64,000 nucleotides of DNA from Kibdelosporangium philippinense (lineage in GTDB: Bacteria > Actinomycetota > Actinomycetes > Mycobacteriales > Pseudonocardiaceae): assembly GCF_021390435.2 (NCBI RefSeq), contig NZ_JAJVCN010000002.1, positions 1,612,001-1,676,000 on the forward strand, given 5' to 3'. Of this stretch, positions 48,101 through 60,100 are shown piece by piece. Under the pieces are notes generated by a model that did no database searches, was not told the origin of the DNA, and worked only from the letters and a program-made list of their open reading frames with translations. How positions within the stretch are numbered: the first letter of the stretch is position 1; each line of letters opens with the position of its first letter. The translations under genes were made by a program, and so were the position numbers.

Positions 48101-51100
48101 GCTGCAGCTCGGTGGCGTGCGGGTCATCGAGGTGGTGGTGCGCGCGGTCGGTCTGTCCGGGTGGCAGTCGCGCGACATCGTCGCGGACCAGGCTGTGGCG
48201 AGCGATTCGACCACCACACGGACAGTCCAGTCCAGTGGGCCGGGCCGGGGTGCGTCGGGGCCGGGCGAATGGCGTGCGCCGTTCTCGTTCGGCATGTTTG
48301 TCGCGAAGATTAAGGGGATCGTCAACAGCAACTCGGTCACCTACAGCGCTCATACCGGCAGCGATGGCAAGACACAAGTCGTGCGCAATGTCGAGGAAAC
48401 TCACCTGACCGGCAACCAGATTCGTTACGAGATCACGGTCGCGAAGAGCCTCGGGCGCAACGAGACCGCCGAGGTCACGGCGAACGGGGTGCTGCGCTGG
48501 GAAGTCCCGCGGGAGATCCCGGTCACGGCGAAGGAGTTCTGGAACGGGACGCACAGTGTCGCGCATGCCGAGTTCAGTGGCACGGGCGAGATCTTGCGCC
48601 AGATCGAGCGTGAGGTTGGTTTTGTCGCTGGCGATCCGGCCGTCACTGACCTGACCAATTGGTTGAACTCGTTGCAGGACAACGCGCATGGCCTTTTCAA
48701 GGGGCAGATGGCGTCGAAGTCCTTTGAGTTCAAGCGGGTCCGGTGGCATCCGGGCGGTTTGTTCAAGAGCGCCAAGCGGATCAACGTGATGCTGGCCGAT
48801 CCGCAAGGTCCTCGGGAGGCGTTCGCGTTCGACCGTGCCGACGGCATCGTCCAGCACAGTGACACGGTGCGCGGTGGCACCGGTCGTGAAGCCGTGACCA
48901 GCCGGTCGCACGGGCCGGAGATCCTCAAGATCATGGGTGGTACACCCCTGTTCGGTGCCGGGATCGAGTTCGGGTGGACGAGTGGCACCGAGAACGTCAC
49001 GGCGCAGGCCGCTGGGTACGAACACACGACAACGACAACCGCGCACCTTCCGGTCGAGCGGGAGAACGTTTCAGTCCAGTTCAGGACGCAGGTCGCGGGC
49101 AAGGAGCTTGATCCGGTCGATGGTGCGGCCGATGTCTGGCTTGTCGCCAACGACGCCCTGCGACCTGCCCTGCTCGATGCTGGCCCCGGAATCGACACGG
49201 CCAAGGCCGGAGTCGAGGTCCCTGACCGGGTCGACGCCAGTTACCACATCCCGCAAGGCAACCAGGACATGATCGCCAGCGAGGTCGCGGGCGGAGTCCT
49301 GAAGCTGAACCGCAAGCTCACCCGTGAAGACGGGGAGACGGTCGCGGCGGCGGTAAGGGATTTCCTCACCCGGTACGCAAGGGAGATCACCAACAGCGGT
49401 GACGGCATGCGGCTGCCGCTCAGCCAGCTCGACGCCAGGTATCCCGACGTGTTCATCCGCAGTGACAAACCGCTCGCCAATGGGAAGTACGAGGGTGCGC
49501 TCACGGGCCATGAAATGAGCGCGAGCTTCACCGATATGTCCGCATTGGACACTGCGAGGCGTGCTAGCTCCGTCAAGAAGGCTGGGATTTCGGGCTATGT
49601 CGTGGCGTTGCCGGTTCTGGCGTGGCCGGAGATCGCGGCACGGTTCACCACGAAGCAGGCACGCCGCAGGTCGGCAGAACTGTCGGGCACGGATCAGTTC
49701 GCGCCGAAACCGGCGCACCGCTGGACCTACGACACGACCCTGCTGATCGGTTACGGCGGCGAATGGACCGACTCCGGCTCGTCGAGGAACAGCAAGATAC
49801 CCACCTACGTACACGTGGACTCCCAGGCGACCCCGGCACGGGGAACCAGCCAGCAGACCGACGCCGCCTGGTCGGACACCGAGCCGGAGGCGCCACAGCG
49901 CCACGGGCACTTGCCCGTGCACGCCGACATCGAGCAGCTCAAGCCGGTGCCAAAGCTGCTGTCGACGGCGACCGGGATGTTGCAGCTGTCCGAGACCTTC
50001 TGGCGCTATCTCAAGGTGCCGTTCATCGGCAGGGATTCGCACGACTTCGCCAGGCGGGGCCAACCGCTTGCCGCACTGGAGAGTTTCGCCAGCGTCGGTG
50101 CCCGGTTCGCTCGCTTCGGCCGGACCACGCTGTGGCGGGACAAGGTCACCGTAGGGAACTTCAACACCGGTGGGGTGGTCGGCGGACGCGGTCAGCACGG
50201 CGAGGTGGAGCTGAGCACCACGCTGAGCAATCCGCGCATCGTCGACCGGGACGAATCGCACGTCTTCCGGTCGGCGGGTGCGGTGCGGACCGGGTCGAAC
50301 ACGAGCCGCAAGGACACTGCCGGTGCGGTGCTGGGAACCGAGCTGGTGATCGCCGACTTCGCGACGAAATGGCTCTTCGGTGGGTTCATCACCGAATTGG
50401 ATATGGAGATCGCGCATCAGACCAGCCGCGAGGACAGCACGTCCACGAAGACCACCGAGGAAGGCGAGTTCACCGAGCGCGGCTACCTGGTGACCTACGA
50501 CGCCACCCACGAGGTCAAGACCTCGGTGTGGCGGCAGTGGGCGGACTTCTTCGGCTACCGGCACAAAGGCACCCCGGTAAGCCGTACAAAGTGGACACAG
50601 GTGTCCGACGCGGCGACGGTGTGGGTACCGGCGAGCGAGATCCACCAGATCGGTGTTCTCGGCCAGGCTGACGTGACGCGGTTGGACCCCGAGGACAGGC
50701 AACGCTACGAGGCACAACAGCGGAAGGCTGAAGCGCAGGCCCGTAGCGAGGAAATGCGAAGCGAGCCGGACGCCGGTCAGCAAAAGCCGGGCGGGCCGGA
50801 CGCTGAGGAGAAGGACGGCGCGCGGGAAACGGCCGCTGACACCGCGCAACAGCCGGTCCTGATGCCGGTGCACGATGTCGGGCACGGCCGCGGCGACGTC
50901 GAACTCTACGACCCCACGGCGGTCGAGAAACTGGTCGATGAGCTGCGGAGCAGGCTCGTCGAGTACGACATGAGCCAGCACCGCAAGCGGGCGGGCTGGG
51001 CAGCACGCAGGCTCGACGACGTCGACCAAGCTGTCCGCAAGGCCTGGCTGTGGGCCAGAAGGACTGTCGGATTCGGCGGGGCCGATCTCACCGACCGCAC

Positions 51101-54100
51101 CACCGAGAACTTCAAGGACATCCAACGGCAGACGGTCGACGACTTCCTCGGCCCGCTGTTGGCCACCGAACGGTTCGGTCCCGCACTGGACGCCATGCTC
51201 AACGGCGGGCTGCGGATCTATGTGCCCGCTGACACGCCGTTCGGCAAGGTCGAACAGCTCGTCGTGCTGAACGCCACGCTGGACAACGGCACCTTCCTCG
51301 ACACGGTCACTGGGCGGCCAAACAGTGGGGAGGTCGTCACCCGCCGGGAATCGAAGGACGGCGAAGGCTGGCAGATCGAGGGACTCGCCGTGGGCGGCCC
51401 GATCTCGCTCGTCGGCCAGCGTGGCACCCCGGGCAACGCGACCGCCCCACTCGTGGGGATCACCGGTGCCATCGACCTGCTCGCCGAGGTGTCCGAGGCG
51501 ACCGTTGCACGCGTCACCGCCGCCCAAGCGCCCGAACAGCCCCTCAACCGCTTTCTGCACAATCTGAACATCTCCGCGGACGTCTTCCCGTACGCGCGTG
51601 CCGGGGTCTACCGCAAGCTCCCGGGCAGGCTGATCTCCGGCCTGTCGCCGGAAACCTACGGCGGTGCCTGGCGAACCAGCTTCACGCTCAATGGCGCCGT
51701 GCGCTCAGTGGTTACCCAGGACGAGACGGTCACGCGGACAGAGCCGGATCTGACGCAGAACCCGATCCGCTCGAAACTCGGTTCGCTGTGGGCGTGGCGC
51801 AAGGACTGGAACCTGCGGCCAGCCGCTGGGAATGCGGTCATCGTCGCGCGTCCGTTCGCCGCACCACAACTAGCCGCGCAGGTGCGATCCCTCGCTGACG
51901 GTTCCGGCACGACTGACTCGCGTGACATCCACAGGCCACAGTTGCGACCGGATGGTCTGCGCCAGCTCATCGGGCGGACCGGGTGGCGGGAACTGGACCT
52001 GGCCAAGGTGCTCACCGGTGAAGGCGACCGAATTGAGGTCAAGGGCGGGCCGGTGCGTGCCGTCACGATCAAGGCCGATCCCTTGAGCCGCAAGCTGCTC
52101 AAGGTCCTTGAAGAGCCGACGGTCAGTGTCACGCATGAGGATTCGGTGCGGGTGGAGACCTCTCGGCACCACGACACCGGGTGGATGGTCGCGACCGATG
52201 CTCGTGGCGCGCACCTCGGTGATGCGGTGCTGCGGCCGTACGGCGGGCAGACGTCCGGTTTCATCCCACTCGGGCACGGTGGCGCGGAGTCGGTGCGGCA
52301 GGCCGAGACAGAGCGTGCCGGGCAGCCACGGCCATCAACCGGCCGCTACCTGGTCGAGGTGCGTCCAGCTTGGACAGTGGAGTTGGAGTATCGAGGCACT
52401 TCCGATCAGCGTTCCTGGGGCGCGCCGCTCACGTCCCATCCGGACGAGCCGATCCTCGTCGAGGTCGACGGGGCCGGGTTGCTCGCGCTCGCGCTGTTGG
52501 ATACTGATCCCCGGCCGGAGACCGATCCCCAGCTGGACACCGAGTACACCTGGCAAGGACCCAAGCCGTCGACGGTACCTCCGGTCGAGGTCATGGTCGA
52601 GGTCGAGCGCGAGGTGCGCGTCGAGCGCGATGTGTTGCCGGAGGAAACGCGGCAGCGAGCCAACCCGAGGTCCGACGGACGGCCGAGCACGGCCGCGAAA
52701 GCCGGTGTGCGTGACAGCCCGTCCGGCGACGTCGAATCCGCTGCTGACAACACCACCGTCGCACCAAGGCCAATCGATCTGTTGCCGGAGTACGTCAGGC
52801 GCAACGAGGCGATGGGCGAGACGTCGCAGCAGACCCAGGTTACCGGCATCGATGTCGATGACGCGGTACGCGGCATGCTTCCGCAAGGTCGCACTGCCTT
52901 GACCAAGGGCGCCGAGCCGTCGCCGCGGAAGGCCAAGATCGAGGGGCTTGAGCACGTCGAAAGCCGTATGCGGGCCGGTCTGTCCCGGCTTGTCGGTGCT
53001 GGCGAACGGTTCACCATCAAGATCAACGGCAAGTCGCACGAACTGCACGTGCGCGCCGAGCTTGACTGGGCGGCTGCCGAGTTCGCCAAGGGCGGCAGGA
53101 AGACCGACCGGACCGAGACGCCGAAGGTCAAGTCAAGGCACAAGACCGAAGCTGTGGTCTCCGACGCGACGAAACCGACCGCTCAGGCGTCGGTCACCGT
53201 CACGTCGGTCCCGCCGTTGATCGCGAACGTCGGTGCGCACCTGTCGACCGCGCCGCACCTCTCGCACGACAACAAGGTCACCAGGGAGGTCAAGGAAGCC
53301 ACCAACGCGTTCAACGACGTCAACCGCGCCGTGGACGTGCCGGTGCGATACTCGATGACGCTGACCGCCGCCAATGGTCGACAGGTTGGGACGGCGTCGG
53401 CGGACACCACGACCGCGCTGCAGGGTGAAACCCGCGTTGGCCGCCCGGATATGAAGCGCACGCCGCCTTCCGCGCTACCGGAGGCTCCGGACAAGCCACT
53501 GCCGTCGAAATTCGCCGTCACGGCAGCCGTGGTCCAAACACCGGCTGGGCATTCGTACTTCGAGCAGGTGGCCCGGTTGCTGCCACCGGAGTTGACGGCG
53601 ATCGGCTCGCCTGGCCGGGAGGTGCTCTCGGGGTTCCTGCACCAGTCGAACATCGAGACCAGGCTGCGCCAGATGGTCACGCAAGACCCCGATGGACAGC
53701 CCGAAGCGGGCTGGGTCCGGTCGGATTCCCTGTCGGCGAGCGCTCTGCTTACTCGCGATCAGGTCGTGGAGATGCGGGCGATACCCCGCAGGGTCGCCGT
53801 GTCCGACGACACGGACAGCACCACGTTCCGGGACTGGCAGACCACGAAGGGCGGCAGTGTCGAGACGTTCGAGGCACGCCGGAAAGCCGGGATCGGCGGT
53901 CTCGTCGCGGTCGGGAAGTTCGTCACGGGCAATCTGTTCGCGGCCGGTGGTCTGGTCATCCAGTTCGCCAGGCAGTGGTGGCACGGCAGCGAACGCGAGC
54001 GCACCGCGGGCGCGCGTACCCAGCTGGATATCAAGGGCAAGGCCGCTCGTTACGACGTGGTGTACGACATCCAGGTCCGGGTCAACGGCAGGCAGCAGCA

Positions 54101-57100
54101 CCTGCTCGCAGGCAAAACCACCGCGCACCAGGTGACGACGTGGGATCGCGCGGTGAACGCGGGGCTGGTGCGGCCGGGCGAGGGCGATGGACCGACCACC
54201 TACCAGGACCTGGACACCAGGCAGAAGTTCGGGCCGGCACCGCTTGAGGCAGGCAAGTCGCTGGCCGGTGCCAAGGTCGACGCGCTGGAACACAGCGACG
54301 CGCTCTACGACCTGCTGACGCGGCGGCTGTCGCAGGTGCCAGGGCACAAGTGGTACCACGTAAGCACTTCGGACTTCGTCAAGCAGTTCGGTGACCCGGT
54401 GCTCGCCGGCGGGATCTCACGCAAGATCAACGGCATTCTCAAGCGGACCGACACGCTGCGCGAGGACTTGTCGGCGGACGAGATCAGTGCGCTGATCGAC
54501 CGGCTGCTCGGCCCCGGTCTGGCCATCCCGCTGGTCAAGCCCGGCACTTTCCGCGACTACTCCGTGCTGGTCGAGCTCAGCGCCGAGCTAACCGGGCTCG
54601 TCGACGGTGGCCTGCAGGCCGCGCCGAAGACATCACGGCAGACCAGGGTCAAGGACGACCTGCTCAACACCGCGACCGAAGGGCAGTCCGCGAGTCTCGG
54701 CGGCGGTCCGCAGGCGCAGCTGCGCGGTGCCGGGCAGATCATCACTGCTGACGTCCGGTACACGTACACCGGCACCGAGTCCTCCGCCGCGGCATCACAC
54801 CTGGGTGTGTACTCGACCAATCTCACCGGCGACGAGATCACCGAGAAAGGTCAGCCGGGGTCGCACGCACACCGGCATTTCCGGGCGAAGCTGGTGCTCA
54901 AGCCCAAGGTGACGCACACCGACCGGCTCACCACCGGCATGCGGCGGCTGTGGCCGGGCCGTCCCGGCCGCCAGGCACCCGTCTACTCCCAGCTGGACCT
55001 CAGGCAGGACACGGCTGACGGGCTGGAACTGTCGCTGCTAGTGCCGGAGAACCTGGTCAGTGACACCAAACCACCCAGTCCCGACGTCACGCCGGTCGTG
55101 GGGGCGGTCCGTGAGCATGACGTGCCACCGATCAGCTCGCGGTGGAAGGCGAACGAGTTCCTCGGTCAGGCCGAGGTGCTGTCGATCCTCGGCCTCGAGC
55201 ACGTGCACGACGGGATTCACCGGTTGCTCGGCCGCAAGGACCCGGCATTCGGTGTGCGTGACGCAGGCAACCACGCCCGGCTCAGCGAGGTGCTGTCCCC
55301 GGAGACCCTGAAGGTCAACACGTTCGGCATCCGCTACATCGTGCGGGGCCTGTTCTACGGCCGCAGGCGGTCGGACGCGTTCGGTCAGGCAGCGGTGTCG
55401 TTCCAACCGCGCAACGCGCGGGTGGTCGGGCTTGAGGAGATCCACCGGCTCAAGGATCTCGTCTTCAACGCCACCCGGGCGAGCACGCGTGCCGAGGCCG
55501 CGCACACGGTGAACGCCTTCCTCGCGCACATCGGCTATCCGATGAGCGATCTGCACAACATCAGCGATGACGTGTTGGAGCAGCATTTCGCGACCTTCAT
55601 CCACCGCTACTCGCCGCTGTCGGTGAAGTGGGCGGACGGCCAGAGCACCGAGGTCCGGTCGAGGACAAGGACCGTGTACGACGGTCCGACCCGCAAGCGT
55701 CAGCTGGTGCTGGTCGATCTCGAGGTCGCCACGACGACCGAGGTTCGGCGGATCGGCAATCTCGACCCGTGGCGGCTGTTCAAGGGCAAGCCCGTCGAGC
55801 GTTCCACGCAGTCCATGATGTTGCCGGGTGCCGCGCTGGTGTGGATGACCGAGGAGCAGCTGCGGACCCTGCAAGCACGAGACAGTCAGCCGGTCCCGCG
55901 CGGCAAACGCAAGTCCAGCACGATGTCTGACGACGGGCGGCGGGTGTCGTTCGCGAAATCCCAGCCGGGGAGGTCGCAGACAGGGGACACCCAGTCAGAC
56001 AAGGCCCGGTCGGAAGGGACACCGTCAAGGAAGTCGACCCTCGTCGGGGACTCCCAGGACGGGCCCGGCCGTCCGGACACACCGCAGACCCTCGTCGCGT
56101 CAGACACGTTCACGTCGATGGAGTCCATCGACTCCCGGATCGCGACACGAGGCCGTGGCCGTCGCTGGTCATTGGCGTTCGGCAAGCGGGGAAGCGTTCC
56201 GCGAAACGACGCGCTGCGCAGACTGTCGTTCCAGACGCCCCCCAAGAGGATGACGATCGATTCGGTCCTGTCGACAGAACCGCGCAGCTCAACGGAGACA
56301 GCGCGCGAGCCGATCGCCGGGTCGTCCACCGGATTCCTCTCCACCACGACGCTCGCCGAAGAGCCCCAGCCGAAGTCGGGCCAGCCCGAACCCGGTTCGG
56401 TTGTGCCAGAAGGCAATGCGGTTCCGTCGGTCGCCTCGCTGAGCAACGCCGCAGGTCCGTCGCTCGGCATCGGCATGATGGCGGCGACACACGGCAGTGA
56501 GGCGATCATCGATCACCTGCGTGCCGCGATCCGGAACAACCCAGAGGTCACCGACAAGAGCCTGGTCGACCGGTTGCTGCCGGAATCGCCGTTGGGACAG
56601 CCGCACGACAACGTCAGCAGGCTGACCGACCTGCTGGCCGCGGTGGAGGCCGCGCCGCAGTTCGCGCTCAATGGTTCCCAAGTGGACACTGTGCGCCTCG
56701 AGGATCGTCTTAGCGGCACGACCTATCTCGTTCGAATCACCGCCTCGATCGACCAGGAGCCGGTGTTCGACAAGGTCGAGATCGCCAACCAGCTGATCAC
56801 CCGCAACTCGGTGTCGGTGCGCCATACCACGGATACGTCGGTCACCAAGACCGTCGCGGAGGTGCTGCTATCGGCCAGGGCCAATACCCGGTTGCAGGAG
56901 CAGAGCGATGGCTCCGCGCCGCCCGCTGGCAGGCTCGGCGCAGGCGTCGAGACCGGCATCACCGGTCTGATCCGGTCGCGCAAGGACGTTCGCACGGTGA
57001 GTGTCGACAACGTCAGCTCCGGCCGGATCCGTGGCCCGGTCGCGGTTTTCACCGGTCAGCTCACGGTCAAACTGGAGCTGCTGCACGAGGTCGGCCTTGA

Positions 57101-60100
57101 CGGCAACGGCGAGCAGACTGCCAGGGTGCTCGGCGGTGTGGTCGACGACCAGTTGCTCACCATCCGCAAGATGCCGGAGGAAACCCTTCCGTCGCTGCCT
57201 GAAGGCGAGGTGTACGGCCGGGCCGACCAGATCAGGCAGCTTGCCGCGGATCAGAGCACCGACGAGGCGGTGAGCCAGTGGCTGCTGGATCCGGCACGGC
57301 CACGGTTGCCGCTGCCAAGCGACTTCGCGGCTGAGCACTTCTTCGGCGACGTCACCAAGGTCGTCGATGCGGCCGCGCAGGCTCTGCGCAATGCCGGTGG
57401 CACTGTGGACACCTCAACGATGGCCGCGCTCACCACGACCATCACGACCGCGGCCATGACAGCCGGGCTGCCCGCGATGCTCAACGGGTCCTTCCCGGTG
57501 CCGTTGCCGGACGGTTCGGAGTTCACACTGGACTTGATCGCTGGTCTGCGGCCCGATCCGCGGCTCGCGTCGGCCAGTCACCGCGTGGAAGTGGATGGGC
57601 ACCTCAAGCGGGTTGATGAGCGGAAGTCCGACACCACCACATCGGAGACGGTGTTCACGGCGGATGGTGTCGGTACCGGCGGTGGTGGGGTTGGCGGCAG
57701 TGACTTCTCGCGAGTGGCGAGCGAGCGTGAGAACTTCGAAACCGTCCGAGCCATCGGCAAACAAGGAGTGCCGGTTTTCGAGCAGCGGCCACAACTACAG
57801 CAACACACCACGGCCGCGCTGACCAAGGTCGATGACCGGCAGCCCAATATCGGCCAGGTCTTCTACAACGGCGCGCCGGAGAGCCGTGGCCTCGCGTTCG
57901 ATGTCGATCTGCGGTTCGTGGCAAGGAAGAAGAGCGCTGTCGAGAACGGCGACCGCCCAGTCACGGTCATCGGCGGGCCGAATGCCGGTGTCACCGAACT
58001 CAGCATCGGCAACAGCGCCTATGTGATCCGCATGCGGGAGCAGGACGCCGCACGGATGGCGGGGACGTTGCCACCGACGTTGACCGCGGCGGTGGCGAAC
58101 CTGGCCAAGACCGCCAAGACGTGGAGTGACGCGTACGGCGCGGTGCTGGCCGCACAGGAGAACGTCGGCCTCGGCGAAGGCGTCACGATGGTCACTCGTG
58201 AACGTGACTTGGCGGATGCCGAACGGGCTTGGTGGGTCGCGGACCGCCTGTACCGGGAGGAACTCCGTGCGGCGCAGGCGCTCGAAAGCCTGACTGTGGA
58301 CGACTTGCGTGACGAGGTGCGCCAGCAGCCGCCGGGGGTCGTGCCGACCGCCCGTCCGATGCCCCCACCGAGCTACATGTCCGATGTGGACATGTCGGCA
58401 CTCGACCATGGGCAGCGGCAGGAACTGTTGCGGCGGATCGACCTCGTCGCGGGGATACCGACCGGGGACGCGCTGACACCGACGGCGTTGCGTGAGCGGT
58501 CCGGCGATCAGCCGAGCATGCTGCACGTCCCGGTGATCGGCTGGCAGGACATGGACGACGCCCTGCACGAGAACGTCGCCCGCGCCGCGGCTGCCGCGCG
58601 AGCGGACGGCGGGTGGCAGGTCGTGATGTGGACCGATTTCACCAGCGAGCAGCTCCTTGCGGCCACCTGGGGCACGGATCCAGCTCTCCAACACGTGCGT
58701 GACCTTGCGGGCTTCGCCAGGTCGAACGGCGCCTTGCTGGTGAGCGTCGACGACGTGCCACTTGACGTGGGCGACGAGTTCTCCCGGCAGGTGGACAACA
58801 TCACCGAGCCGGACCGGCACACGGCGAACGCGATCGTGGCCGCGCGGATCGGCTCGGCCTTCGGCGGTGTGACGACCTCGGTCGACCACACAGTGGACAG
58901 CTTCGAGCAGTTCGACCCCGCCAACAGCCTCCGGCACAACCCGGTGAAACCAGTGACGCCGGACCGCGCGGTGATGGGCGTCTACACCGCACGAGTGGCC
59001 GCGACATTGGCCGCAGGCCTGCGCCGCGACGGACGCCTCGACTTCAGCCTCGTACAGCCGGTGCTCAACACCTATCCACGCAACGACATCGTGCTGACCG
59101 CGGCGGTACAGGCCATCGCCGCCGACCCGCAACTGCGGCAGATGCTGCGCACAGCCGTGCACCCCGAAGACTTCACCTTGCCGAACGGGCTGCGGGACAC
59201 GCTGCACCTGTACCCGTTCTACGAGTCGGCGAACGGCAACCGGACCCGGGCCGCGAGTTTCCGTGGCGACGACAGCACCGCGGGTCCGTCGGTGCTGCGC
59301 GGGGATATGCCTATCGCGATCGCCGCCGACATCGTGGTCGAACTGCAGCGGGATCCGGCACCGCGGCTGACACGGCCGCCAGAGCGGCTACACGGCACCA
59401 AGATCACGGTCGAGGACTGGGCGGACACTGTCGAACTCGCTCGGCACATTGTGCGACGGCTGCGGCCGCACGTCCGCGACGGAATTCTCAACCAGACCGC
59501 TGTGCGCGGTCTGCTGGACCGGCACGAACGGCCGGATCTGGTGTGGCGTGCGGCACTGTGGTACTTCCAGAGCGATCCGGCGATCCGGTCCAAGGTGCGT
59601 GAGCTGCGTATCCATCCCGATGACCCCGTGCAGCTGGACATGGTCGAGGTCGCGGGCCCTGGCGTCGTGCACCCCAACGGCAGTTTGGAGATCCCGGTCC
59701 GGCTGCGCCCAGCGGTCGAGTACCGGCCTCAGGTACCCGCTGTCCCGGTATCCCGTGTCGTCAACATGCCCCCGGGCGCCACCACGGTGCCGGACAGCTT
59801 GCAGGGCCTGCTGTCTGGCTTCGGGCGCTACCTGGCTGACGTGTTCGGCGAACGACAGAGCCGCGGGCTGGACATGCCGACGATCGGTATCAGGGGCGGC
59901 ACACCCGAACAACGATTCGCGATCTCCGCGTTGCTGGTGGACGCGGTCGAACAGCATTTGCAGCTGTCCGCGAGCGACATCCGCCAGCGTCAACGATTCC
60001 CACTCGTCTTCGACGACGAAGGCGATGGCGATCAGCGAGTCGTATTGACCCTCGGGCCGACAACACGAGACAACCCGACTGAGAAGTCCATTCTGGACGA

